A stretch of 47,423 nt of DNA from NCBI GenBank assembly GCA_030601885.1, contig JAUWAU010000043.1, positions 1 through 47,423 on the forward strand, in the 5' to 3' direction. Every line of letters starts with the position of its first letter. Position 1 is the stretch's first letter. Under the pieces are notes generated by a model that worked only from the letters and a program-made list of their open reading frames with translations, ran no database searches and was not told the DNA's origin. This DNA comes from Armatimonadota bacterium. GTDB lineage: Bacteria; Armatimonadota; Zipacnadia; JAUWAU01. The position numbers and the translations under genes were made by a program. Of the stretch, positions 32,596-41,424 are shown in pieces.

Positions 32596-34968
32596 GTGGT
32601 AGTCTACGCGCGTTGTACGTGCTGGAGTGCATCGGAGTTCCGTGCGAACTCATTAGTCAACGCATTCTCCCAGCCAGGAGGTCGATCGAAGATAGACGTC
32701 CCAGCCCATCCGCGTCTGTTTCTGACCTCTGCCGACGTGGCAGAGCTTCGCGAGCGGCTCGGCATCAATGCCGCCCGGCCGCCGGGCGGCCCGCACGCCT
32801 ACCAACAGCGCCTCTGGGCCGACATCGAGCGCGCTGGTGATGCCGCTCTGCAGGAGCCGACCACTGAGCCGGCAGCGGCCCGGGATAACTGGGAGTCGCA
32901 GGCATGGGGCGGGAATCTGGGGTGTGCCCGAAGAGCACAAGAGATCATCCTCTGGTGCGCCTTCGCGCATCTGCTTACGCAGAAGCGTGAGTACGCCGCC
33001 CGGGCGAGGGACGAAATGGACGCCGTGCTTGCATGGCCGTCGTGGGTCGATCCGGTGCATCTCCCGCTGCAGGCCGACTTGATGACCGGCGAGGTCTGTT
33101 TCGGACTTGCCGTGGGCTACGACTGGCTCCACGACGAGCTATCTGTGCAGGAGCGGGAGCAGATACGCACGGGCCTCGTGCAGAAGGGCCTGCGGCCGTA
33201 CCTGACCGCGGCAAAAGAGGGCGCCCGCTGGGCACGCTGCACGCATCACTGGAACGCGGTCGTCAACGGGGGCTGCGCCGTCGCGGCCATGGCGCTGCTC
33301 GGCGAGTGGCCCGGGGCCGAGGAGTGCCTCGCCCGGGCGCGCGAGAACATCGGTGTGTTCTTCGATGCCATCCCGGTGGACGGCGGGTGCAGCGACGGCG
33401 TGAGCTATTGGCGCGACGGCATGCACTATGCCATGTGCTTCGCGGCGGCGCAGCGCACGGTGCTGGGCAGCGACGATGAGATCATTCTTCGCGACGGAGT
33501 GCGCAACACGGCGTATTTTCCCATCTACTTCACAGCACCCGACGGCCGGCCCGCCAACTTCGGCGACTGCTGCTCGACTCCACCCGACACACCGATCTTC
33601 CACTACCTGAGCATGCGCACCGGGCGGCGGGAGTTTGGCCGGCACCGACGCCGCGTCAGGGCGCGGGCTCACCCATTCGACCTCCTGTGGGGCGAGTCAG
33701 ATCGTGCTGGGCGGGCGCGGCCCGAGCTGCCTTTGAGCGCCTGCTTCCGCGACACCGGCTGGGCCGCGCTGAGGTCGAGCTGGAACGATGCCGACGCGCT
33801 CTACGTCGCCATCAAGAGCGGCGATTTGCCGGCCAACCATAGCCATTTGGACCTGAACTCCTTCATCCTCGTCGCCAATGGCGATCGCTTCGTGATCGAC
33901 CCCGGCCCGGCGTCGTACTCGAAAGAGTATTTCGGCCCCCGCCGCTGGGAACACTACGAGGCGTCCACGAGGGCCCACAACACCATCGTCATCGACGGCC
34001 GGAACCAAGATGCGCAGGCTGCCGGGCGCATATCCGATTTCTTCTCATCGCCGCAGTACGCATCGGTGACGGCGGATGCCAGCCCTGCCTACGCCCCCCG
34101 GGCGCGCCTCGTTCGGCGGCATTTCGTCATGATCGGCGGCAATACAGAGGCGCAAGGCGAGTACGTCGTGCTGCTCGATGAGCTTCGTCTCACCGAAAGC
34201 GCGACCGTTGAGTGGCTCCTGCATACGCTCTTCCGCGTCGAGGTCAGAGATGGGGAAGCTCGGCTGCGTGGCGAGCACGGCGACCTGTGCGTGACGGTGC
34301 TCTTGCCCGAAGATGCGGGGCTGGAGCTGCGCGAACAGCCGGATCGCCATTTGGCTCTCAACATCCGGCCCTCGGCCCGTCGGCTCTGGATATTGGCTGT
34401 CCTGCAGCCTGTGGCCAAGGGCGACCGGGCGCCACGGGTGGCGTGCCACCCGTGCGTTCTTCGCGCCAAGAACGCACCGGCCGACAAGCAGCCGGCGGCG
34501 CGCTCGGAGCTGATTTCACCGGCGAGCCACTGCGGCCTCGAGCTGCATCGCGACGGCGCTGTAGACCGATTATTGCTGCGCACCGCCGAAGAGGGCGAGG
34601 TGGAAGGTGGCGGCATCTACTTCGACGGACAGAAGGCATTCGCCCGCACGACGGCCGATGGCGCGCTGGTGTGCGCCGTTCTCGAGAACGGGACCGCGCT
34701 GGCCGTTGACAGCGACTTCCTGCTCGGGGCTGAGCGACCGGTGAGCGCTGCCGTGGACCTATCCCAGCGCGCCTGCCGGGGCATAGTGCGAGCGCGATGC
34801 TGGGCCGCGGAGCGCACCGGGCTTTCGTTCTCAGTCTGGGGCTATCCTGAAGAGGTGCGCGTCAATGGCAGCGAGGTTGACATCGACGCCGTCGGCGGCA
34901 TGGTCAGTGTTGTGCTCGAGCGCCCGGGCGACCATGACGTCCAGGTGCTGCTGGGAGCGGGGAGTTAA
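32596..34968 (+). CDS. Heparinase II/III-like polysaccharide lyase family protein (start uncertain)
   Basis: About 760-790 residues. The family core begins HPRLFLTSADVAELRERL. An alpha/alpha-toroid half (CTHHWNAVVNGGCAVAAMALL, PVDGGCSDGVSYWRDGMHYAM) is followed by a beta-sandwich heparinase II/III half (LPANHSHLDLNSFIL with the conserved NHSHxD, FVIDPGPASY, STRAHNTIVIDG). Such proteins degrade uronic-acid-containing polysaccharides by elimination. The in-frame GTG at 32596 is used here, but an AGGAGGT site at 32676-32682 lies 9 nt before an AUA codon (32692) and no ATG, GTG or TTG intervenes. No signal peptide is evident in either form. Confidence 0.8.
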   Translation: MVVYARCTCWSASEFRANSLVNAFSQPGGRSKIDVPAHPRLFLTSADVAELRERLGINAARPPGGPHAYQQRLWADIERAGDAALQEPTTEPAAARDNWESQAWGGNLGCARRAQEIILWCAFAHLLTQKREYAARARDEMDAVLAWPSWVDPVHLPLQADLMTGEVCFGLAVGYDWLHDELSVQEREQIRTGLVQKGLRPYLTAAKEGARWARCTHHWNAVVNGGCAVAAMALLGEWPGAEECLARARENIGVFFDAIPVDGGCSDGVSYWRDGMHYAMCFAAAQRTVLGSDDEIILRDGVRNTAYFPIYFTAPDGRPANFGDCCSTPPDTPIFHYLSMRTGRREFGRHRRRVRARAHPFDLLWGESDRAGRARPELPLSACFRDTGWAALRSSWNDADALYVAIKSGDLPANHSHLDLNSFILVANGDRFVIDPGPASYSKEYFGPRRWEHYEASTRAHNTIVIDGRNQDAQAAGRISDFFSSPQYASVTADASPAYAPRARLVRRHFVMIGGNTEAQGEYVVLLDELRLTESATVEWLLHTLFRVEVRDGEARLRGEHGDLCVTVLLPEDAGLELREQPDRHLALNIRPSARRLWILAVLQPVAKGDRAPRVACHPCVLRAKNAPADKQPAARSELISPASHCGLELHRDGAVDRLLLRTAEEGEVEGGGIYFDGQKAFARTTADGALVCAVLENGTALAVDSDFLLGAERPVSAAVDLSQRACRGIVRARCWAAERTGLSFSVWGYPEEVRVNGSEVDIDAVGGMVSVVLERPGDHDVQVLLGAGS

Positions 34969-35221
34969 TGCTCACCCACAGGGAATACAGAGAGCGCCGC
35001 GCCGATGCATTGCGGGGCGATGTGGGAGGAGAATGCTTTGCGGCGTGATGGGACCCGAGCAGGAAGCCCGGGGTGGGCCGGGAACTGTCGCGTCAGTTGA
35101 GGAGTTGGCCTTACGAAAGCTGCTGAGGCTCGTAGGGTGGCCTCCAAAGGCGCCGGGAGTACACTCATACGCTCACAGTGCGGCGGCATGCTGCACAGCG
35201 AAGGTGGATAGACTGAGCCTT

Positions 35222-38200
35222 ATGTTCGAACCGGTACCCACACGATGCGACCTTGTGGCCCAGGAGCGGGAGATACTGGGCTTCTGGGAGCGGACCAGGG
35301 CCTTTGACAAGCTGCGCGAGCTGCGCAGGGGCGCGCCGAGGTGGTCGTTCCTCGACGGGCCCATCACGGCCAACGGCCCCATGTGCGTGCACCACGCCTG
35401 GGGCCGAGCGCTGAAAGACTGCTACCAGCGCTACTTCGCCATGCTGGGGCACGAGCTGCGCTACCAGAACGGGTTCGACTGCCAGGGCCTGTGGATCGAG
35501 GTCGAGGTGGAGCGGGAGCTGGGCTTTAAGAGCAAGCGTGACATCGAGGCGTACGGCCTGGAGCGCTTCGTGAACCAGTGCAAAGCGCGGGCCCACAAGT
35601 TCGCCGACATCCAGACCCGGCAGTCCATCCGCCTGGGCTACTGGATGGACTGGGACAACTCGTACTATACGCTATCAGCCGAGAACAACTACACCATCTG
35701 GGGCTTCCTGAAGAAGTGCCACAAGCGGGGCCTCATCTACAAGGGTACGGACACCATGCCGTGGTGCCCGCGCTGCGGCACGGGGATTTCGCAGCACGAG
35801 ATGCACGAGGGCTACCGCGAGGTGACCGAGTCGTCCGTGATCCTGGCCCTCCCGCTGCGCGAGCGCGAGAACGAGCACCTGCTCGTCTGGACGACGACGC
35901 CCTGGACGCTGGCGGCCAACGTGGCCTGCGCCGTGCACCCGCAGATTGAATATGTGAAGATCCGCCGGGACGGCAAGCTCCTCTACCTCTCCGCCGCCAG
36001 CCTCAGGAAGCTGCCCCTCGGCGATGTCGAGCGGGTGGGCGAAGCGGTGCCGGGCGAGGATCTCGTCGGGCTGACGTACTCTGGGCCATTCGATGAGCTC
36101 CCCGCCCAGGAGGAGGCTGCTCAGCGGCACGTGGTGATACCGTGGGACGAGGTCTCGGACGTGGAGGGCACCGGCATCGTGCACTGCGCGCCGGGCTGCG
36201 GCCGCGAGGACTTCGAGTTGAGCCGCCAACACGACCTCCCCGTCATTGCCCCCATCGACGAAAGCGGCGTGTACATCGATGGCTTCGGGCCGCTCACCGG
36301 TAAGAACGCCGCCGACGTGGAGGAGCTGGTGTACGATAGCCTGCGGGAGAAGGGCTACCTCGTGGAGGTCATGCCCTACACCCACAGCTACCCCCACTGC
36401 TGGCGCTGCGACACGGCGCTGCTGTTTCGGAATGTGGACGAGTGGTTCATTGACATGTCCTGGCGCGACGAGATCATGGCCGTGACGCGCCAGATACAGT
36501 GGATCCCGGGGTGGGGCCTCGACCAGGAGCTGGACTGGCTGGAGAACATGCGCGATTGGATGATCTCCAAGAAGCGCTACTGGGGCCTGGCGCTGCCCAT
36601 CTGGGAGTGTCCCGAGTGCGGAGCCTTCGATGTTCTCGGGAGCGAACAGGAGCTGCAGAGGCGCGCGGTTGAGGGCTGGGAGCAGTTCGAGGGGCACTCG
36701 CCGCACCGGCCGTGGGTAGACGCGGTGAAGATCGCCTGCCCGAAGTGCAGCGTCAGCATGACCCGCATCCCCGACGTCGGCAACCCGTGGCTGGATGCCG
36801 GCATCGTCCCGTATTCGACGGTGTGTTACAACGCCGACCGTGAGTACTGGCGCCAGTGGATACCGGCCGACCTGGTGCTGGAGTGCTTCCCCGGTCAGTT
36901 CCGCAACTGGTTCTACGCCATGCTGTCCATGTCCACCATGATGGAGAACATCCCGCCCTTCAAGACCCTCCTCGGCCACGCCCTCGTGCGCGACGAGCAC
37001 GGCGAGGAGATGCACAAGTCGAAGGATAACGCCATAGAGTTCGACGAAGCCGCCGAGCGGATGGGGGCCGACGTGATGCGGTGGATGTTCTGCCGCCAGA
37101 GCACCACCGCAAACCTGAATTTCGGCTATACGCCGGGAGAGCATCTGCGGCGCGCGGTGATCGACACCCTCTGGAACGTTTACGCCTTCTTCTGCAACTA
37201 CGGCCGTCTCGACGAGTTCGACCCGCGGACCGAGCCGGTGCCCCTGGCCGAGCGCGCGGACATGGACCGGTGGATCATCGCCAAGCTCCATCAGCTCATC
37301 CGGACCGCGCGCCGCGACTACGAGGCCTTTAACGTGTCCGGGTTCGTCCATTCCGCCGAGGCGCTGATCGAGCGGCTCTCGAACTGGTACGTGCGGCGCA
37401 GCCGCCGGCGCTTCTGGCGGGCCAAGGACCCGAGCGACCGGGAGAAGCTCGCCGCCTACCAGACTCTGTACGAGGTGCTGCTGACGCTCTGCAAGCTCCT
37501 GGCGCCCGTCGTGCCGTTCATCACTGAGACAATGTATCAGAACCTCGTGCGGCCACTGGACGGCCACGCACCCGAGAGCGTGCACCACTGCGACTTCCCC
37601 GAGGCGCAGCCGGAGGCCATCGACGAGGAGCTCTCCCGCGACATGGACGTCGTCGTCAACGTCGTCTCCCAGGTGCTCGCCCTGCGCGAGCAGGCGCAGA
37701 TTCGCGTCCGCCAGCCGCTGGCGGAGCTGAGGGTGGCGCCGGCCGACGAGGCGATGGGCCACGCCCTCCAGCGCTTCGAGGCGCAGCTCCTCGAGGAGGT
37801 CAACGTCAAGCAACTCACGCTCGTAGCTGACGCACACGAGTTGATGCAGCGCCGTGCCCGGGCCAATCTGGCCAGCGTTGGCCCGCGCTTCGGCGCCGCC
37901 ACGAAGCAGATCGCCGCGGCCCTCGACGCTGCCGACGGGAGTGAGGTCGCTGCGGCCCTCGCGGAAAGCGGCAGCTACGTGCTGGGCATCGACGGGGACG
38001 AGTATGAGCTGTCTCGGGACGACATCGACCTCGAGGAGGTTGCCCCGGAGAACACGGTCGTGAGCGAACAGGTCGGCACTGTGGCCGCCCTCGACATCGC
38101 CCTCACGCCCGAGCTTGAGGCCGAGGGCCTCGCCCGCGATGTTGTGCGGCACATCCAGCAGCTCCGCAAGGAGCGCGACCTGGAGATGAGCGACCGCATC

Positions 38201-38386
38201 CGGGCGGCCTACACGACGGACGCCGCCAAGCTGCAGCAGGCTATCGAGACATTCGGGGAATACATACGGGCCGAGGTGCTCGCCGACAGCCTGGACCAGG
38301 CCGAGGCACCGGGCCCAGACGCCAAACAAGTGACCGTTCAGGGGATGGAGCTGGGAATCGATCTCGAGGTCGTGCAGCACACGTAG
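35222..38386 (+). CDS. ileS: Isoleucyl-tRNA synthetase, archaeal/eukaryote-like (IleRS2) type
   Basis: A 1054-residue class I synthetase charging tRNA-Ile. The nucleotide-binding HIGH region reads GPITANGPMCVHHAWGR (46-62), the form seen in the eukaryote-like IleRS2 clade associated with mupirocin resistance, and the KMSKS equivalent is MHKSKD (597-602). Also present are WTTTPWTL at the editing-domain entry, WCPRCGT and WECPECG zinc-type cysteines, NPWLDAG, FPGQFRNWFYAML and ADVMRWMF, and the anticodon-binding domain (YVRRSRRRFW). The ATG at 35222 matches family length; no better start is seen. The preceding 253 bp (34969-35221) lack a T-box. Confidence 0.95.
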   Translation: MFEPVPTRCDLVAQEREILGFWERTRAFDKLRELRRGAPRWSFLDGPITANGPMCVHHAWGRALKDCYQRYFAMLGHELRYQNGFDCQGLWIEVEVERELGFKSKRDIEAYGLERFVNQCKARAHKFADIQTRQSIRLGYWMDWDNSYYTLSAENNYTIWGFLKKCHKRGLIYKGTDTMPWCPRCGTGISQHEMHEGYREVTESSVILALPLRERENEHLLVWTTTPWTLAANVACAVHPQIEYVKIRRDGKLLYLSAASLRKLPLGDVERVGEAVPGEDLVGLTYSGPFDELPAQEEAAQRHVVIPWDEVSDVEGTGIVHCAPGCGREDFELSRQHDLPVIAPIDESGVYIDGFGPLTGKNAADVEELVYDSLREKGYLVEVMPYTHSYPHCWRCDTALLFRNVDEWFIDMSWRDEIMAVTRQIQWIPGWGLDQELDWLENMRDWMISKKRYWGLALPIWECPECGAFDVLGSEQELQRRAVEGWEQFEGHSPHRPWVDAVKIACPKCSVSMTRIPDVGNPWLDAGIVPYSTVCYNADREYWRQWIPADLVLECFPGQFRNWFYAMLSMSTMMENIPPFKTLLGHALVRDEHGEEMHKSKDNAIEFDEAAERMGADVMRWMFCRQSTTANLNFGYTPGEHLRRAVIDTLWNVYAFFCNYGRLDEFDPRTEPVPLAERADMDRWIIAKLHQLIRTARRDYEAFNVSGFVHSAEALIERLSNWYVRRSRRRFWRAKDPSDREKLAAYQTLYEVLLTLCKLLAPVVPFITETMYQNLVRPLDGHAPESVHHCDFPEAQPEAIDEELSRDMDVVVNVVSQVLALREQAQIRVRQPLAELRVAPADEAMGHALQRFEAQLLEEVNVKQLTLVADAHELMQRRARANLASVGPRFGAATKQIAAALDAADGSEVAAALAESGSYVLGIDGDEYELSRDDIDLEEVAPENTVVSEQVGTVAALDIALTPELEAEGLARDVVRHIQQLRKERDLEMSDRIRAAYTTDAAKLQQAIETFGEYIRAEVLADSLDQAEAPGPDAKQVTVQGMELGIDLEVVQHT

Positions 38387-38407
38387 GCGCTCGTCGCTGT
38401 CCGTGTG

Positions 38408-38461
38408 GCACGGCTTGCTTGCCAAGCCGTGCGTCGTCGTGTGGTCCAGGCAGCTTGCCTG
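38408..38461. terminator. Two hairpins after ileS (terminator or REP-like)
   Basis: The first (38408-38432) is a 10-bp stem GCACGGCTTG/CAAGCCGTGC with a 5-nt loop, starting 22 nt after the ileS stop. The second (38447-38461) is CAGGCA-GCT-TGCCTG. Neither has a T-tract. The remainder of the 266-bp gap to 38653 shows no gene. Confidence 0.45.
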
Positions 38462-38652
38462 CGAGCTCACCCGCCGCGTTGCCCCGACATTAGCTACCAT
38501 TAGTTCTGATCGCCGCTGCGGTCGCCGATGCACAATCACCACGCGTAGGAGTTCGCGCGACATTCGGAGAACACGACCATGAGGAACGCGCAGGCAAGGA
38601 ATCGCGCGTTCGCCGCAATCGAGGGTGTCGGCACAGAGGCAAGCCGCGGGAC

Positions 38653-39804
38653 ATGAAACTGAGTATCGCCGTGATGGGGATGAATCGGGTCCTGTTTGCG
38701 TCGTTGTTCCTGTGCCGGCTCACTGCAACGTTTGGCCTGTGCGCCCAGATCACCGATGATGGGCGCAGCATCAAAGGAGCTTTCTCGCCGGACGGCGCCC
38801 GGGTCGCGTACCTGACTGTGGAGAAGCACTTCACTCCGGGGGGCGCATATCACTTCAGCGGACGGCTCTACATAGGGGACGGTCACGAGAGCCGGTTGCT
38901 CGCCACGCTGCCTCGCGGACAGCCGACAGTCGGCGACCCCTCGCCCGAGACGGGGCCGCCCGGCCGCCTCGCCTGGCTCCCCGGCGGAGACCACGTCGTA
39001 CTGGCCCACTGGCGATCATCTACGTTGTTTCGGGTAGCGGACGGGGCCCAAACGGGTGTGCGCAAGCAGGAAGACCAGTTCGTCATGGACGACGACTGGA
39101 AGCTGTCCGATGCCGACGCCGAGGCTCTCAATCGCTTGATGCATGGCTACTCACGCCATCACGGCCGGATCCAGCCCGGCAAGATGATACGCCCAGAGGA
39201 GCTGGCGGCCCGCGTTCCGCGCGAAAGCGGCAACTGGTCGTTCAGGCACTTCTGGCGCTCGCCGGGCGACCGGAATCAGGCGCTCTATCTGGCCGCGGAG
39301 AAGCGCGGCGACGACGGCTCTCATCCCGAGAGGCCTCGCAAGCAGTACGTCGGAGTCGTGGACCTTCGCACGGGCGAGCAGCGCCGGCTTACCCCTGAGA
39401 CAAGCCCCCACGTGTCGAGTGGGACGTGGTCTCCAGACGGTCGCACAATCGGGTACCTGGAAGCAAGTTCCAGGGACGTCGATGCCGCGGTCCTCTACAC
39501 TAGACTGCACATCATCCGCCCTGACGGTACCGGCGACCGAGTGCTAGTAGACAATGTCCGTAGGATATACTGGGCTTCGCCGAGGCATCTGCTCGTCGCC
39601 ACGGGCCCGCCGACGGGGGAGCTGCCACGCTCCGAGCCCCTGCAGTGGTGCGAGGTGGATGTGCGGGCGGGAAGGGTCCGGTACCTCACCGAAGGCTACT
39701 TCTATCACGACCTGTGTGACGTTCACGACGGCAAGTACCTCGTTGTGCAAAGGCCGGTCGGGGGCAGCGAGTTCGAAGGGAATCTGTGGCTCCTGCAGCC
39801 GTGA
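38653..39804 (+). CDS. Secreted TolB/PD40-type beta-propeller protein
   Basis: A 383-residue protein with a signal peptide (MNRVLFASLFLCRLTATFGLCA). Propeller blades are marked by repeated PD40-type motifs: ITDDGRSIKGAFSPDGARVAYLT, LRTGEQRRLTPETS, SSGTWSPDGRTIGYL and IIRPDGTGDRVLVDNV. Such domains bind proteins or peptides in the envelope. There is no catalytic domain, so it is shorter than prolyl oligopeptidase-like relatives. The insertion at ~145-215 (Arg/His-rich) is unusual for the fold. Specific role unknown. Confidence 0.75.
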   Translation: MKLSIAVMGMNRVLFASLFLCRLTATFGLCAQITDDGRSIKGAFSPDGARVAYLTVEKHFTPGGAYHFSGRLYIGDGHESRLLATLPRGQPTVGDPSPETGPPGRLAWLPGGDHVVLAHWRSSTLFRVADGAQTGVRKQEDQFVMDDDWKLSDADAEALNRLMHGYSRHHGRIQPGKMIRPEELAARVPRESGNWSFRHFWRSPGDRNQALYLAAEKRGDDGSHPERPRKQYVGVVDLRTGEQRRLTPETSPHVSSGTWSPDGRTIGYLEASSRDVDAAVLYTRLHIIRPDGTGDRVLVDNVRRIYWASPRHLLVATGPPTGELPRSEPLQWCEVDVRAGRVRYLTEGYFYHDLCDVHDGKYLVVQRPVGGSEFEGNLWLLQP

Positions 39805-39873
39805 CGAGGGGGGCGAGAGGTCGCAGAAGGAGACGCGCCCCGCGCCGAGCTACCGGAAGACGGAGAAGTGCCC

Positions 39874-40641
39874 ATGATCGTTGACATCCACGTGCATCCC
39901 CCGCGCGGCGATAGCAGCGAGGCCGCCATCGATCACATGGCCGAGGTCGCCGCGCGCGTCGGCATCACGCGCATTTGCCTACAGGGCCGCGTGACCGAAT
40001 ACGGGCCCAACCCCGATCCGCAGGGGATCGCCGCCATCAACGACGACACGATGGACATCGTCGGCATGCGGCCGGAGGTGTACAGCGGCTTCTGCTATCT
40101 CAATCCGGAGCACGATGTGCAGTTCATTCAGGACGAGCTGACGCGCACGGTGGCCGAGGGGCCACTGGTGGGCATCAAGCTGTGGCATGCGGTGAACTGC
40201 CGCGACCCGCGGCTCGACCCGATGATGGAGCGCGCCGCAGAGCTCGATGTGCCGATCCTGCACCACGCCTGGTACAAGAGCACGGGCCAGAACCCGAACG
40301 AGTCCACGCCGGCAGACATCGCCGATCTCGGGCGCCGCTTCCCCGAGGTCAGCATCATCATGGCCCACCTGAGCGGCTCCGGCTGCCGTGGCGTGGCCGA
40401 CATCAAGCCGTATGCGAACATCAGCATCGACACCTGCGGCTCGCAGCCCGAGCAGGGCTTTGTCGAGTACGCCGTCGAGCAGCTCGGCGCCGAGCGCGTC
40501 GTGTTCGGCTCCGATGCGCCGGGGCGTGACTTCAGTTGCCAACTGGGGCGTGTCCTGGGGGCGGATATCACCGAAGATGAGCGCCGTGCCATACTCACCG
40601 ACAACGCTGTCAGACTTCTCAAGCTGGAGGCCGCCGCATGA
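39874..40641 (+). CDS. Amidohydrolase (COG2159-like), metal site intact
   Basis: A 255-residue TIM-barrel metallohydrolase from the ATG at 39874. It has the N-terminal HxH metal ligands (His6, His8 in VDIHVHP), GIKLWHAV, the His pair in ILHHAWY, the His in IMAHLSGSG and the catalytic Asp in VFGSDAPG, i.e. a full ligand set. Members are decarboxylases, lactonases or amidases; the substrate cannot be inferred. An in-frame GTG at 39868 is possible. Its stop overlaps the next gene as ATGA, so the pair is co-translated. Confidence 0.88.
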   Translation: MIVDIHVHPPRGDSSEAAIDHMAEVAARVGITRICLQGRVTEYGPNPDPQGIAAINDDTMDIVGMRPEVYSGFCYLNPEHDVQFIQDELTRTVAEGPLVGIKLWHAVNCRDPRLDPMMERAAELDVPILHHAWYKSTGQNPNESTPADIADLGRRFPEVSIIMAHLSGSGCRGVADIKPYANISIDTCGSQPEQGFVEYAVEQLGAERVVFGSDAPGRDFSCQLGRVLGADITEDERRAILTDNAVRLLKLEAAA

Positions 40642-41375
40642 TCGTCGATACCAACACCTGGGTGGGGCACTGGCCGTTCCAGCGGCTCGCCCGAGCCACG
40701 CCCTCCGAGCTGGCTGAGCACCTGGCCAACGAGGGAATCGACCGCGCCTGGACGGCGGCGGCCGATGCGATCCTGTACCAGGACCCGCAGCTCGGCAATG
40801 CCGAATGGCTGCCGAAGGTGGCCAAGCTGGAGCAACTGGCGCCCGTCGCCATCATCGACCCCAGCCTCCGCAACTGGCGCGACTCGCTGAAGCAGTGCGT
40901 CGAGCAGTGGGGCGCGCGCGTGGTGAAGCTGGTGCCGAGCTATCATCGGCTCGATCTCGAGTCGTCGGCAGTAAACCAGTGCGTCGAGGAAGTCTCCAGC
41001 GAGGGCCTCGCCGTCTCGATCCAGTACCGCATGGAGGACGAGCGGCGACATCATCTCCTGATGAAGGTGCCCGCGCCTCCGCCTGACGCCATCGTGGCTC
41101 TCGCCAAACGGCGCCCGCAGACGAAGTTCCATGTGGCCTGCGCGTATAGGCCTGAGGCGTCCCGAATGCTCGAGGCCGAGAACCTCATCTTCGAGATATC
41201 GAGCCTCGAGGGCATGGACACGCTGGCGGCGATTGCGGAGAAGATCCCGGCGGAGCGGCTCTGCTTCGGCAGCCACACGCCATTCTACCTCGCCCGATCG
41301 GCCGTGCTGAAGGTGCAGTCCTCAAAGCTGCCCCAAGAGACGCTCGATCAGATCACGGCAGATCCGCTCCTGTGA
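40638..41375 (+). CDS. Amidohydrolase-fold protein lacking metal ligands
   Basis: A 245-residue protein of the same fold as its upstream neighbour, but VDIHVH is replaced by VDTNTW (4-8) and the catalytic FGSDAP by FGSHTP, while KLVPSYH, KFHVACAYRP and LCFGS keep the barrel strand pattern. It is therefore probably not a metallohydrolase by itself. Coupled translation with the intact paralogue (ATGA overlap at 40638-40641) suggests a heteromeric complex with a regulatory or structural subunit, which is inference. Confidence 0.8.
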   Translation: MIVDTNTWVGHWPFQRLARATPSELAEHLANEGIDRAWTAAADAILYQDPQLGNAEWLPKVAKLEQLAPVAIIDPSLRNWRDSLKQCVEQWGARVVKLVPSYHRLDLESSAVNQCVEEVSSEGLAVSIQYRMEDERRHHLLMKVPAPPPDAIVALAKRRPQTKFHVACAYRPEASRMLEAENLIFEISSLEGMDTLAAIAEKIPAERLCFGSHTPFYLARSAVLKVQSSKLPQETLDQITADPLL

Positions 41376-41395
41376 GGCCAATGTGTAGCACGGTT

Positions 41396-41424
41396 GTAGG
41401 GGCGACCCGGCGGGTCGCCCCTAC
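41396..41424. terminator. Long perfect hairpin between convergent genes (repeat family)
   Basis: A 13-bp perfect stem (GTAGGGGCGACCC and its complement) on a 3-nt loop lies 20 nt after the amidohydrolase-like stop, and its right arm contains the stop of the convergent minus-strand gene (41421-41423). It could act in both directions; there is no T-run. Parts of it recur at 11658-11670 and 28116-28126. Confidence 0.55.

Noticed and set aside
34969..35221. T-box leader before ileS
   Set aside because: An AGGGTGG stretch occurs at about 35137, but it continues CCTCC instead of the invariant TGGNACC antiterminator sequence, and no specifier loop was recognised.
35675..38563. 962-codon open frame antisense to ileS
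   Set aside because: Shadow of GC-biased codons in a highly conserved synthetase; no start context, low-complexity composition and no family similarity.
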